A stretch of DNA of 59,846 nt. Source: Pelolinea sp. GTDB lineage: Bacteria; Chloroflexota; Anaerolineae; Anaerolineales; Anaerolineaceae. Made by a program: the position numbers and the translations under genes. This document shows, in pieces, positions 40,665 to 50,318 of this stretch. The notes under the pieces were generated by a model, which had not been told where the DNA came from, did not search any database, and saw only the letters and a program-made list of their open reading frames with translations. Positions within the stretch are counted from its first letter, which is position 1. The number at the start of each line of letters is the position of its first letter. The stretch is taken from positions 1 to 59,846 of the forward strand of contig JAAZOD010000006.1 of NCBI GenBank assembly GCA_012797975.1, read 5' to 3'.

Positions 40665-42893
40665 TTAACCAGGTCGAAACCGGAACGCCTCCATGATATT
40701 GGGAAGCGATTCGATGCGTGTTAATACGCGGCTGAGCTGGCTGATATCCGTGATATCCAGCGTAAGATTGATAACCGCTAGATTATTGGAAAGGTTGATC
40801 TTGATATCTCTCAAGTTGATATTCTCATTGCTGATGATCGTGGAAATATCATTCATCAGACCCTGGCGATCATAGGCTTTAATTTGGATGTCAACGGGGA
40901 ATGTGCGGTGGGCTTCTCCCCAATTCACTTTAATGATCCGTTCATGGTCTTTGACCGAAAGCATATTGGGGCAATCCTGCCGGTGGATGGTCACACCGCG
41001 TCCGCGGGTGATATAACCGACGATCGCGTCTCCCGGTGCTGGGCTGCAACAGCGGGCAAAATGGGTTAGGATGCCTTTCAATCCCAGCACGCTGACCGTG
41101 TCAGATGCTTCATTTTCTGTGACCGGGGCGTGGATCTTGAAGAGCGGGTCTTCGGTACCCTTTTCAACATCATCCAGTTTGCTGACAAGTTTGCGGATGG
41201 AGAGGTCCCCGGTGCCCAGAGAAATGTACAATTCTTCTTCGTTTTTGAGATCCAGAGAATGCGCTAAATTTTCTACATTCACGTTCTCCAGCCCGAGTCG
41301 ATGAAATTCCTTATCCAGGATATTGCGGCCTTGATTAAGGTTTTGTTCTTCATCCTGTTTCTTGAACCACTGTCTGATCTTGGAACGGGCACGCTGGGTT
41401 TTTACCAATCCCAGGTTGATGTTCAACCAGTCTCTGGAAGGACCGCCATGTTTAGCAGTCAGGATTTCCAACTGGTCACCTGTTTGCAAGTGGTAGTCAA
41501 GGGAAACCAGTTTTCCATTGACTTTTGCACCTCTGCAACGGTTCCCAATTTCGGTATGGACGTGGTAAGCAAAATCAATGGGCGTAGAACCGCGCGGAAG
41601 GTCAATGATGTCGCCGCGGGGAGTAAAGACATAAACACGGTCTTCAAAAACATCACTTTTCATCCCATCCACGAATTCTTGCGCATCGTCCACGTCCTGC
41701 TTCCAGTCCATCAGCTTGCGCAGCCAGTTGATGCGCTGTTGATAGGTATCTGTGAAGGGTTTTTTCTCTTTATAGATCCAGTGGGCGGCAATACCGAATT
41801 CAGCATTCTCGTTCATTTCCGGAGTGCGGATCTGCACTTCGAGGGTTTTTCCATCTGAATAGAGCACTGCGGTATGCAGAGAACGATAAAAATTATCTTT
41901 TGGAGCTGCAATGTAATCATCGAATTCGTTGGGAATGGGACGCCAGTGGGTATGGATCAATCCAAGTGCTGCATAACAGGATGGAATATCTGGCACGATC
42001 AGGCGCACGCCGCGCAGGTCGCGTACCATTTCAAATGGCATACCCTTATCGGTCATTTTTCGATAAATGGAGTAGATATGTTTGGGTCTGCCGGTGATCT
42101 CCGCCTCGATCTTCCCCTTCTTCATGACGGAATCCAGGTCCTTAATGATGAGCGCGATTTCTTCTTCGCGGTCCTTTCGGCGATCGGAAAGTTTTTGGGC
42201 GATTTCCTTATAAATATCCGGTTTCAAATACCGCAACGAAAGGTCTTCCAGTTCCCACTTGAGCTGCCAGATACCTATGCGGTTGGCAAGCGGTGCAAAA
42301 ATATCCAAGGTTTCTTTAGCAATGCTGTAGCGTTTCTTTTCAGGCATGTGGCTCAGGGTGCGCATATTGTGCAGCCGGTCAGCCAGTTTGATGACAACCA
42401 CCCGGATGTCATCACCCATCGCCAGCAACATTTTTCTCAGTGTCTCATTCGCCAGCTCATGATGCCGACTGCGCGCCAGTTGCGATGCGGGGCTATCATC
42501 GTCTTCATCTTCGGTATCCGCACTTCTCGAAGCAATGGCCTTCTCTCCAACCATTTGGTCGGCTCTGGAGACACGCGGTAGATTGGTGAGTTTGGTCACG
42601 CCATCAACCAGTTTGGCGATCTCGGGGCTGAATTTGTTTTCAAGGTCTTCAAGCGTGACTGGCGTATCTTCCACGGTATCGTGCAATAACGCCGCTGCGA
42701 TCATTTCAGGGGGAACCTGTAAATCAACCAGAATCTCTGCGACTGCCAGACAGTGGGTGATATAGGGTTCACCGGAAAGACGTTTTTGTCCCTCGTGCGC
42801 TTTTTCTGCAAACTTGTATGCGCGCACGATCAGATCGCGGTCTACCACCGTGTATGATTCTGGCAGTTTCGAGATCAGAGTATCGATATCCAT
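40665..42893 (-). CDS. relA: Bifunctional (p)ppGpp synthetase/hydrolase (RelA/SpoT homologue)
   Basis: This 742-aa protein has an HD hydrolase domain (about 30-190, with LLHDTVEDTPVT and VVIKLADRLHNMR) and a synthetase domain (about 215-370, with YRSLHTAVLYSDG and EVQIRT). The TGS domain is around 400-460 (VFTPRGDIIDLPRGSTPIDFAY, in parts), a central zinc-finger-like part has CCSPAPGD, and the C-terminal domain is ACT. Hydrolase residues are intact, so it should both make and degrade the alarmone. The ATG at 42893 is chosen because proteins of this family begin just before the first helix; the ribosome site is weak. Confidence 0.96.
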   Translation of the reverse strand: MDIDTLISKLPESYTVVDRDLIVRAYKFAEKAHEGQKRLSGEPYITHCLAVAEILVDLQVPPEMIAAALLHDTVEDTPVTLEDLENKFSPEIAKLVDGVTKLTNLPRVSRADQMVGEKAIASRSADTEDEDDDSPASQLARSRHHELANETLRKMLLAMGDDIRVVVIKLADRLHNMRTLSHMPEKKRYSIAKETLDIFAPLANRIGIWQLKWELEDLSLRYLKPDIYKEIAQKLSDRRKDREEEIALIIKDLDSVMKKGKIEAEITGRPKHIYSIYRKMTDKGMPFEMVRDLRGVRLIVPDIPSCYAALGLIHTHWRPIPNEFDDYIAAPKDNFYRSLHTAVLYSDGKTLEVQIRTPEMNENAEFGIAAHWIYKEKKPFTDTYQQRINWLRKLMDWKQDVDDAQEFVDGMKSDVFEDRVYVFTPRGDIIDLPRGSTPIDFAYHVHTEIGNRCRGAKVNGKLVSLDYHLQTGDQLEILTAKHGGPSRDWLNINLGLVKTQRARSKIRQWFKKQDEEQNLNQGRNILDKEFHRLGLENVNVENLAHSLDLKNEEELYISLGTGDLSIRKLVSKLDDVEKGTEDPLFKIHAPVTENEASDTVSVLGLKGILTHFARCCSPAPGDAIVGYITRGRGVTIHRQDCPNMLSVKDHERIIKVNWGEAHRTFPVDIQIKAYDRQGLMNDISTIISNENINLRDIKINLSNNLAVINLTLDITDISQLSRVLTRIESLPNIMEAFRFRPG

Positions 42894-42961
42894 ACTATAA
42901 ACCACTCGTTGATTACGAATAAGTATAATCTTCAAATATAAAAATCGATCAATTCCATGGA

Positions 42962-43624
42962 TCAGTTTTCCAAATTTCGTATAATTTCGTGTAGGTCAAC
43001 TTCTGTGAAAGAGTTAAAAATGACATCGGCGTGTGATATGTCCATTTTTGCAGTAATTGGGTTGGGTATGGCTGCGCAATAGATTCCGGCATTTTTTGCT
43101 GCCTGCACGCCAGTAGGGGAATCTTCGAATGCGACCACCTGTCGAGGTGTAAAATTCCATTTTTTAAGCACCAGGTTGTAGATCTCCGGGTCTGGCTTTG
43201 AGTTGGAAACCTCATCACGGGTGCAGATAGGGTCAAAGTATTGGGATAAATGCAAGTTTTGCAGGTGTCCAATTACCCAAGGCCGGTACGAATTCGAAGC
43301 GATGCCCAATTTCAAATGAGTATCCCTGGTCGAAAGAATGAATTCGCGAACGCCTTCGCGCGGTGTATCGAAGGAACCGTCAACCAGAAAGTGCTGCTCG
43401 AATTTATCCATCGCCGACCGGATTTGTTCGGTGGACATTCCCAGATCATGCATAATATCTTGCACAAAAAGATTATCGGTGGCACTCCCGACATGCTGCA
43501 TGTAACGGTCGAGAGGAAAGGTCAATCCAAACTGTTGAAAGACCATTTCCCATATATGCACTTCAGCACTTTCGGTATCCAGGATCAAACCGTCAAAGTC
43601 AAAAATGAGCCCTTTAATTTTCAT
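42962..43624 (-). CDS. HAD-superfamily phosphatase/phosphomutase (beta-PGM-like)
   Basis: This 220-aa protein has motif I FDFDGLILDTE (Asp9, Asp11) with a helical C1 cap. Motif II is the Ser in ASNSYRPW, and motif III/IV lies around KWNFTPRQVVAFEDSPTG. It belongs to the beta-phosphoglucomutase/phosphatase group (pseudouridine-5-phosphatase, sugar phosphatases). The second Asp of DxD is kept, as in phosphatases and mutases alike. It starts 4 bases after the Ldh-family gene stop without a clear ribosome site, so translation is probably coupled. Confidence 0.88.
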   Translation of the reverse strand: MKIKGLIFDFDGLILDTESAEVHIWEMVFQQFGLTFPLDRYMQHVGSATDNLFVQDIMHDLGMSTEQIRSAMDKFEQHFLVDGSFDTPREGVREFILSTRDTHLKLGIASNSYRPWVIGHLQNLHLSQYFDPICTRDEVSNSKPDPEIYNLVLKKWNFTPRQVVAFEDSPTGVQAAKNAGIYCAAIPNPITAKMDISHADVIFNSFTEVDLHEIIRNLEN

Positions 43625-43628
43625 GATA

Positions 43629-44729
43629 TTAAAAAATGGTGTCTGCAAGCTTCAGTTCTTTTTGAAGGTAGAGAATATCTTTCTTAAGATTTTCATTCAC
43701 CGGGACACCCTGTATGGCAACCAGTTTTTCCATTTCAAATTCTTTTTCACCAGCCGTATAGATGCGCGGTGCATCAGGGGCTTTGCGTGTAGTACGCAGC
43801 GTGCGCAGCAGGTCTCCAATATTTTTCTTGAACTCTTCAACAGGGAGGAAACTCTCGATATTCATCGCCATGAAGAAATGGCCAACACGGAAGCGCGCGG
43901 GTTCATTGTTTTCATCTAATCCGGAAAGTTGGAACAAAAAAGCGCCGCTTTGCAGCGCGGAGGATAGGATTTCCACGATGGTGGATAAACAATAGCCCTT
44001 GTGACTTCCGGTATATTCATCCATACCGCCTAATGGCAAAAGCGCGGCATTATCAAGAACGATCTCCTGCAGTATCTTCTCCGCATCGATCATCGGCTGA
44101 TTATTTTGATCGATCACCCAGCCGGCAGGAACCGGTTTCTCAGCCCGTGCCAGCACTTCAATTTTGCCGCGTTGGGTTATGGAAGTTGCGCCATCATAGA
44201 GGAAGGGGCATTCTTCGTCGGTCGGGGCGCCAAAACTGATGGGATTGGTACCCAGGGTGGGTTGGGTCCCGTGCGTCGGTGAAACACACGGACGGGCATT
44301 GGTAAAGCTCATGCCGATCATATTTTGCCGAAGTGCCATGAGGGGATAGAAGCCATCGATCCCGAAATGGGTTGAGTTGCGCACTGCAACCGCACCCATG
44401 CCCAATTCCTTGGCTTTATTGATCGCAAGCTGCATCGATTTGGTGGCGATCACCATTCCCAGCCCGTGATTTCCATCGATCACGGCAGTGGTAGGTGATT
44501 CGCGTACGATCGTCAGGTTGGCATGTTTTTCAATCAGCCCACTTTTCAAACGATCATAGTACATGCGCAATCGGCCGATGCCGTGTGATTCGATGCCGCG
44601 CAGGTCAGAGCGAATGAGCACATCCGCACACAGAATGGCTTCTTCTTCGGGAACTCCCGCTTTTGTAAAAACTGAAAGCATAAAATCATACAGTTTTTTA
44701 ACAGGTACATAAACGCTATCTTGTTCCAT
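43629..44729 (-). CDS. Ldh-family (malate/L-lactate/imine) NAD(P)H-dependent oxidoreductase
   Basis: This 366-aa member of the Ldh_2/MDH type II family is unrelated to classical Rossmann lactate dehydrogenases. It shows LIRSDLRGIESHGIGRL near the start, the HFG segment (NSTHFGIDGFYP) and TLGTNPISFGAP. Family members reduce 2-oxoacids (malate, lactate, ureidoglycolate, sulfolactate) or cyclic imines such as delta-1-pyrroline-2-carboxylate. The adjacent sarcosine-oxidase-like pair makes an amino-acid/imine role plausible (inference). Confidence 0.9.
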   Translation of the reverse strand: MEQDSVYVPVKKLYDFMLSVFTKAGVPEEEAILCADVLIRSDLRGIESHGIGRLRMYYDRLKSGLIEKHANLTIVRESPTTAVIDGNHGLGMVIATKSMQLAINKAKELGMGAVAVRNSTHFGIDGFYPLMALRQNMIGMSFTNARPCVSPTHGTQPTLGTNPISFGAPTDEECPFLYDGATSITQRGKIEVLARAEKPVPAGWVIDQNNQPMIDAEKILQEIVLDNAALLPLGGMDEYTGSHKGYCLSTIVEILSSALQSGAFLFQLSGLDENNEPARFRVGHFFMAMNIESFLPVEEFKKNIGDLLRTLRTTRKAPDAPRIYTAGEKEFEMEKLVAIQGVPVNENLKKDILYLQKELKLADTIF

Positions 44730-44759
44730 CGAGAATCCTTTAATCTAAAAGAGTTTGGA

Positions 44760-45920
44760 TTATTTTAGCATCTCTATCTGAGATATGGACCTGGAAAGTG
44801 AAAGGTTTTGAAGAATTTCCTGTTGGACATCGTCAAGTGAGCCGGTGATGGCAGCCGTGATCAATTCACCAACTCCCGGACCCAGCATGAATCCTTGGCC
44901 GCACATTCCGGTGGCGAGCATCATCCCGGGCATTTCAGGCACAAAACCCAAAAATGGTGAGCCGTCCGGGGTCATCGGGTAGAGCCCACGCCAGGTGCGG
45001 CGGACGCGAACACTTTGAAGTCTCGGGATCAATTCCAACAGCCGTTTGGCAGCGGTGGGGAGAAAATCAGAAGTGACCTGCCTGTCGAACCCGTGGATGG
45101 GCGGTTCTGGAGAGTAACAGAACAGCACCTGCCCGGTGGCATGCTGGTAAAAATAGAAATTGGACGTGATGCCCATGGGCCGAATATCCACGATCATGGG
45201 GTGCATGAAGGTTTGAACCGGCTCTGTGATGCCGGCTTCGTGTGACTCAGGAATAATGGGAATGTTCATGCCAGCTAGTTTTCCCAATTCTCCCGACCAG
45301 GCACCGGCGGCATTGACGATGATGCTCGCAGAATAATTATCTTTGTTGGTTTGAATTCCGCTGATTTTCCCATTTTGTTTGGTGAATCCGGTCACCGTTT
45401 CATTGAAATGGAATTCACAGTCTTGTTCCCGAGCATGTTTGTAGGATGCAAACAAGGAAAGAAGAGGAGAGGCGTGCCCATCATCCGGGGAATAAGTTCC
45501 CCCAAGCAAACCCTCTGCGTTGAGATCAGGTATGACCGATAACAGATCGTTTGGGCTTAACCAGTCGATGTTCATTTTCCATGCTTTTTGCCTGATCAGA
45601 AGATTGTTCAGGGTTGTTTTATCCTCTTCTCGGTAGACTGCGTATACATAGCCGCCTTTTTTCCATTCGATTTCATCACCATACTGTTCTTTCCAGGTGG
45701 AAAAAATTTGAAGACTGCGCTGGCAAAGCCAGGCCTTGGATGGATCAGAATGGGTGGCGCGAATTCCGCCAATGGCGGCTTTATTGGATGCCTGCCCGAT
45801 GCTGGATCTTTCCTCGATCACCAGCGTTTTCACCCCTGATTTTGAAAGAAAAAATGCCGTGGGAACCCCGACGGAGCCAGCTCCAAGGATGATCACATCG
45901 TACGAGTTTTGATTCATCAT
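44760..45920 (-). CDS. FAD-dependent amino-acid oxidase/dehydrogenase, SoxB-like (DAO family)
   Basis: This 386-aa protein starts MMNQNSYDVIILGAGSVG. It has the FAD dinucleotide fold, the substrate-domain pattern of sarcosine oxidase beta/D-amino-acid oxidases (RIRATHSDP-like GIRATHSDPSKAW) and the C-terminal TRRTWRGLYPMTPDGSPFLG-type segment (VRVRRTWRGLYPMTPDG). It lies 4 bases after the gene for a SoxA-like subunit, with ATAAGGTC before the ATG. The pair probably forms a heteromeric dehydrogenase for an N-methyl, D- or cyclic amino acid (similar to sarcosine, opine or hydroxyproline dehydrogenases). Confidence 0.88.
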   Translation of the reverse strand: MMNQNSYDVIILGAGSVGVPTAFFLSKSGVKTLVIEERSSIGQASNKAAIGGIRATHSDPSKAWLCQRSLQIFSTWKEQYGDEIEWKKGGYVYAVYREEDKTTLNNLLIRQKAWKMNIDWLSPNDLLSVIPDLNAEGLLGGTYSPDDGHASPLLSLFASYKHAREQDCEFHFNETVTGFTKQNGKISGIQTNKDNYSASIIVNAAGAWSGELGKLAGMNIPIIPESHEAGITEPVQTFMHPMIVDIRPMGITSNFYFYQHATGQVLFCYSPEPPIHGFDRQVTSDFLPTAAKRLLELIPRLQSVRVRRTWRGLYPMTPDGSPFLGFVPEMPGMMLATGMCGQGFMLGPGVGELITAAITGSLDDVQQEILQNLSLSRSISQIEMLK

Positions 45921-45924
45921 GACC

Positions 45925-48033
45925 TTATTCACCTTTGTTCGTACCATGATCTAAAAAGATCTTCAATGGCACTTCAACCGATAATGGTCTTTTTGAGAAA
46001 GGGACGATCTCGTCCTGAGCAACACCTTCTTCTCGCATGATCTGTAGGATCAAGGATTCGCACGTTTTCCCGCCACAGGCACCCATGCCCGCACGGGTGA
46101 TGGCTTTGATCTGGTTCATGTCATGCATGCCACTCTGTATCAAGGCGCGGATTTCTTTTTCGGAAACTCTTTCGCAACGGCAGATCATCGTTTCCTGATC
46201 TGATTCATTCCCTTTTCTCCGATCAGTGCGGATTTCGTTCTTCTTCAACTGGATACCGGCAATGCGCTCTGCGATTTCAACCGGCGCGATGAGCTTTATC
46301 AGAGAAGTATGATCCATCTTTTCTGATTGAATGACATGCACGACTTCTGCAACGCCGATCACATGCCCTTCTTGCTCCGTTACCGGGAGAGATCGCCCAA
46401 CGATCTCATCTTTGTTCACGGGCAGTTCATAGGGGAGGGTAACCATGGGAAAACGCTCATCTTTTCGATAGTCCACCAACGTGATGGCTAAACCGGGGCA
46501 CCCGATCACACATTGCGAACAACCGGTGCATTTCCCGTCCGGACCGATAAAATCGGGCATGGCGAGAATATCATCGACAGGGATGTGAATCAAATGCTGA
46601 ACACAAAGTCCGGAACAGGGATTGCAGGGTATTTCTTGTGTGCAGTGAATTACGGGTTTTACACCGCTGTGGTCCGGTGAAAGTTTTTGTTTGCTAATTC
46701 GTCCCGGTTTAGAAGAAAGGACCTGCTTTAAATGATATAGATCACTTATTTCTTGTTCAGGGAGCGGTACATTTCGGATCTCGGAAAGGACTCTTTTTGC
46801 AGTAAGTCTGCCTGATACGATGGCGGCTGAAGCTTCGGCGATCTCTTCCGCATCACCCGCAGCGAACACTTTAAAACCAAATTGTTGCGCCTGCAGGAAA
46901 AATTCATTTACCGGGTTCAACCCTGCAGCGATCAGGATGCCGTCGCATGCCACAGTTTTCTCGCTGCCGGAAATTGGCCGGTAGTGTTCATCCACCCTGG
47001 CAATGGTTGCGGCATTGACCTTTTCAACACCGTGTGCCTGCAGAATGGTATGGGAAGTGTAAATTGGCACACCCAAACGGCGGATCTTATCGAGATGGAC
47101 TTTATATCCGCCACATTGCGGCAATAACTCTGCCAACCCGGTGATCTGAATGCCGGCCTGCAAAGCATGATAGGCTGCAATCAGACCAACATTGCCACCA
47201 CCAACTACAAAGAATGTTTGACCAGGGATTACCAGATCGCGATTGAGCAAAGTTTGAAAAGCTCCTGCGCCTAAAATTCCGGGCAAGGTATTCCCCGGGA
47301 AGCGCAGCGACCTCTCCCGGGCCCCGGCGGCGACGATCAGTATTTCCGGTTCGATCAAGGCATACTGTTGATTTTCTTTGAAAACTCCTACCTTGTGATC
47401 ACTGAACACTGCAACTGCAGGGGAATTCAACCAGGTTTCGATCGATGAATGCCGGCCCAATTCAAAGGAGAGCTGTTTGGCGATTTCAATTCCACGCGTG
47501 CCTGCGTAAACAAATTCCTTGGAACCAAAAAAACGATGAGTTTGCAACAAAAGCTTCCCGCCGGGCTGCTCCTTGTCATCCACCAGCAGTGTTTCAATTC
47601 CTTGTTTCCCTAGTTCAATGGCAGCCGAAAGCCCGGCCGGCCCGGCACCGATGATCAGGACAGGGGTACGTTTATGAAGAATGGGGAGCGCTTTGTTATC
47701 GGCTACGTATTCTGGCAGTGAATAAAAGCCGTGCAATGGTTGCACCTGCATTCCTGCACCAATACGTTCCATGCAAGCCTTTTTAGGAAAACCATTCACC
47801 AAAACCAGGCATTGAGAACATTGCCCATTGGCACAAAAGAGACCTTGTGGAGAGTGATCCTTGTGGTGATATTGAAAGATCTGGATCCCATTCGCAACCA
47901 ATGCGGAAGCGATGGTTTCATTTTCATAACCCTCACAGGAGCAACCATTCCAGGAAAAACTAACCTTTTTTCCGCGTTGCACATTCAGGATCGGGTGGGT
48001 TTGTATGCGATTGTTTTTTTCTGTCATTTTCAT
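45925..48033 (-). CDS. SoxA/HcnB-like iron-sulfur flavoprotein subunit with added 4Fe-4S ferredoxin segment
   Basis: This 702-aa protein carries, in order, an N-terminal 2Fe-2S ferredoxin domain (about 15-105, LFCANGQCSQC), a pyridine nucleotide-disulfide-type FAD domain (about 120-440, IGAGPAGLSAAIEL), a Cys-rich segment with CNPCSGLC then CTGCSQCVIGC (4Fe-4S-like, about 475-530), and a C-terminal BFD-type 2Fe-2S domain (about 625-690, CRCERV and GACGGKTCES). It matches sarcosine/opine oxidase alpha and HcnB-type subunits but with an extra ferredoxin module. Electrons from the SoxB-like partner would leave through these clusters rather than to oxygen, as expected in an anaerobe. The 5' leader looks very short. 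Confidence 0.88.
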   Translation of the reverse strand: MKMTEKNNRIQTHPILNVQRGKKVSFSWNGCSCEGYENETIASALVANGIQIFQYHHKDHSPQGLFCANGQCSQCLVLVNGFPKKACMERIGAGMQVQPLHGFYSLPEYVADNKALPILHKRTPVLIIGAGPAGLSAAIELGKQGIETLLVDDKEQPGGKLLLQTHRFFGSKEFVYAGTRGIEIAKQLSFELGRHSSIETWLNSPAVAVFSDHKVGVFKENQQYALIEPEILIVAAGARERSLRFPGNTLPGILGAGAFQTLLNRDLVIPGQTFFVVGGGNVGLIAAYHALQAGIQITGLAELLPQCGGYKVHLDKIRRLGVPIYTSHTILQAHGVEKVNAATIARVDEHYRPISGSEKTVACDGILIAAGLNPVNEFFLQAQQFGFKVFAAGDAEEIAEASAAIVSGRLTAKRVLSEIRNVPLPEQEISDLYHLKQVLSSKPGRISKQKLSPDHSGVKPVIHCTQEIPCNPCSGLCVQHLIHIPVDDILAMPDFIGPDGKCTGCSQCVIGCPGLAITLVDYRKDERFPMVTLPYELPVNKDEIVGRSLPVTEQEGHVIGVAEVVHVIQSEKMDHTSLIKLIAPVEIAERIAGIQLKKNEIRTDRRKGNESDQETMICRCERVSEKEIRALIQSGMHDMNQIKAITRAGMGACGGKTCESLILQIMREEGVAQDEIVPFSKRPLSVEVPLKIFLDHGTNKGE

Positions 48034-48171
48034 CTATTTGTATTGTCAATAGTATAGGAAATAATTGAAACAGAACATCCATAGATTTACCAGTTAATAA
48101 GGTCATAAAACTATATAGAAAATGGTATGACTATGTTAGAATTCATTGATTTTTAAATCTGGAGTATGGCT

Positions 48172-49140
48172 ATGAAAAGAATAGCAGTGTTAACAAGTGG
48201 TGGAGATGCTCCTGGAATGAATGCTGCCATCCGTGCCGTTGTACGCACCGGAACTCAGAAAGGGATGGAAGTATTTGGCGTGTCTCTGGGTTATTCCGGC
48301 TTGATCGATGGAAAATTTATTCCCATGGGACCGCGTGACGTGGGCGGTATCATCCAAAAAGGTGGGACGATCTTGGGAAGTGCACGCTGCGAGGAATTTA
48401 AAACCGAAGCAGGAAGGATGAAAGCACTGCGTGCCTTGAACGGGAATGGTATTGAAGGGTTGGTTGTAATCGGTGGAAATGGATCACAAACCGGTTCTTA
48501 TGCACTTTCAGAAATGGGCTTTCCGGTGGTCGGTGTGGCATCCACTATTGATAATGACTTGGTTGGATCCGATATCACGATTGGCGTGGATACTGCATTG
48601 AATATTGCCCTGGAGGCGATTGATCGATTGAAAGTGACAGGTTCTTCACATCAACGCGCTTTCCTGTTGGAAGTGATGGGCCGCAAGTGTGGATATCTGG
48701 CGCTGATGGCGGCTATTGCGGGGGGTGCTGAAACGGTCATTTTACCCGAAGTGGATGTTGACCCTCATGAGATTGTGGAAATTCTTGCCAATGCATACGA
48801 GAGAGGAAAATCGCACGCCATTGTGGTTGTAGCAGAAGGTGCCAAGTATAATGCCACGAAACTGGCCGAATTCTTTGAAGAACATAACGAAGAGATCGGT
48901 TTTGCATTGCGGGTGACAATTCTTGGGCATGTACAACGTGGTGGATCACCCAGCGCACAGGATCGCATTCTCGGAAGCCGGCTGGGTGCCGGTGCAGTGG
49001 ATTGTCTTGCAAAGGGAGAGTATGGCGTCCTGGTTGGTTGGGTAAGCAATGCCTTGAAAGCCACTCCTCTGAAAGATGTGGTAGGGAAAACCAAGCCCAT
49101 TGATATGGAACTGTTTGAACTTGCACGAATATTGGATTAG
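48172..49140 (+). CDS. pfkA: 6-phosphofructokinase (PfkA type) with unusual nucleotide-site residues
   Basis: This 322-aa protein starts MKRIAVLTSGGDAPGMNAAIR, with catalytic TIDND, MGRKCGYLAL and SSHQRAF as in bacterial PFK1. The usual GGDGS is GGNGS, so the Mg-ATP Asp (103 in E. coli) is Asn. The residue at the E. coli Gly124 position, just before TIDND, is Ser (VASTIDND). ATP-type enzymes have Gly-Gly at 104/124 and PPi-types have Asp-Lys. Here 104 is Gly, so ATP is more likely, but the phosphoryl donor should be tested. GGAG favours the ATG at 48172. Confidence 0.93.
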   Translation: MKRIAVLTSGGDAPGMNAAIRAVVRTGTQKGMEVFGVSLGYSGLIDGKFIPMGPRDVGGIIQKGGTILGSARCEEFKTEAGRMKALRALNGNGIEGLVVIGGNGSQTGSYALSEMGFPVVGVASTIDNDLVGSDITIGVDTALNIALEAIDRLKVTGSSHQRAFLLEVMGRKCGYLALMAAIAGGAETVILPEVDVDPHEIVEILANAYERGKSHAIVVVAEGAKYNATKLAEFFEEHNEEIGFALRVTILGHVQRGGSPSAQDRILGSRLGAGAVDCLAKGEYGVLVGWVSNALKATPLKDVVGKTKPIDMELFELARILD

Positions 49141-49146
49141 AACGAG

Positions 49147-49176
49147 AACTCCTGCAATTGTGCAGGAGTTTCTTTA
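49147..49176. terminator. Terminator between pfkA and prfB
   Basis: AACTCCTGCA pairs with TGCAGGAGTT around ATTG, followed by TCTTTAT on the plus strand. It lies in the gap between the two convergent genes and reaches the prfB stop codon. Confidence 0.85.
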
Positions 49177-50260
49177 TCGTTTATAGTATTTCAGATACGA
49201 TTGGATGAAGCCATCGATCTCTCCATCCAAAACTGCCTGCGTGTTCCCTTCTTCATAATCCGTGCGATGGTCTTTGACCATCTGATAGGGGTGCAGGACA
49301 TACGAACGAATCTGGCTGCCCCATTCGATCTTTTGAAATTCACCTTTAAGGGCAGAAATTTGTTTTTCCTGTTCTTCCAGTTTTATTTGGTATAGCCGGC
49401 CTCGCAACACTTTCAACGCATTTTCTTTGTTTTGAAGCTGCGAACGTTCATTTTGACAGGTGACCACAATACCGGTTGGTTTATGGGTGATGCGTATAGC
49501 TGTAGCATTCTTTTGCACGTTTTGCCCGCCAGCGCCGGCCGATTTAAAGACATCGATTTCCAGATCATCGGGATTGATCGTAATTTCCGGGTCTTCTGCT
49601 GTCACTTCGGGAAGGACCTCGACCTGCACAAAAGAGGTATGCCGGCGGTGGGCTGCATCAAATGGCGAAAGCCGCACCAGGCGATGCACACCTTTTTCGG
49701 CGCGTAGATAACCGTAGGCATATTTACCTGTTATGGCAATTGTGATACTCTTGATACCGGCCTCTTCGCCCTCGGTCAAATGAATGATCTCGGTTTTAAA
49801 TCCTGATCGTTCTGCCCAGCGCAAGTACATGCGTTCCAGCATGGCAGCCCAATCCTGCGCATCAGTTCCACCTGCTCCGGCATTGAGCGATAAGATGGCA
49901 TTCCCTTTGTCGTAGGGACCCGAAAGAAGAGTATCAAACTCCAGCGTGTTAATGCGTTTCTCAATTTTCTGGATTTCTTCTTCCAGTTCACCGCACAGTG
50001 ATTCATCATTCAATACAGCCAGATCATGCAATGCTTGGGTCTGTTTGTAGAGGTTCTCCCATTCTCCAAGCTCGTCACTGAGATCGGAAATGGTTTTCAT
50101 CGTTTCGCGTGCGTGGTTGGAATTATCCCAGAATGTGGGTGACTCAGATTCCTGCGTCAGTTTAGCAAGCTGTGCTTTCTTTGAATCCCAGTCAAAGATG
50201 CTCCTTGAGGGCGACCAATTTTGATAAACCAACATTTGCTCGATCGGCTAAATCTTGCAC
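49174..50260 (-). CDS. prfB: Peptide chain release factor 2, with programmed +1 frameshift
   Basis: Frame 0 starts at GTG 50260 (AGGAG six bases upstream) and reads 22 codons, ending KLVALKEHL, then meets an in-frame TGA at 50194-50192. The site is CTT TGA C with an internal AAGGAG just upstream. This is the classical prfB arrangement: ribosomes slip +1 at CTT and continue GAC TGG GAT to 49174. The joined product is 361 aa, normal for RF2, with the SPF recognition segment (RLSPFDAAHRRH) and the GGQ motif (GAGGQNVQ). RF2 reads UGA, so low RF2 favours slipping and more RF2 is made. Annotation from the second frame alone would lose the first 22 residues. Confidence 0.95.
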
Positions 50261-50318
50261 AATGAACTCCTGAACAATAGGTGATAAATGAACCAATATT
50301 ATATGCGGAAATAGCAAA

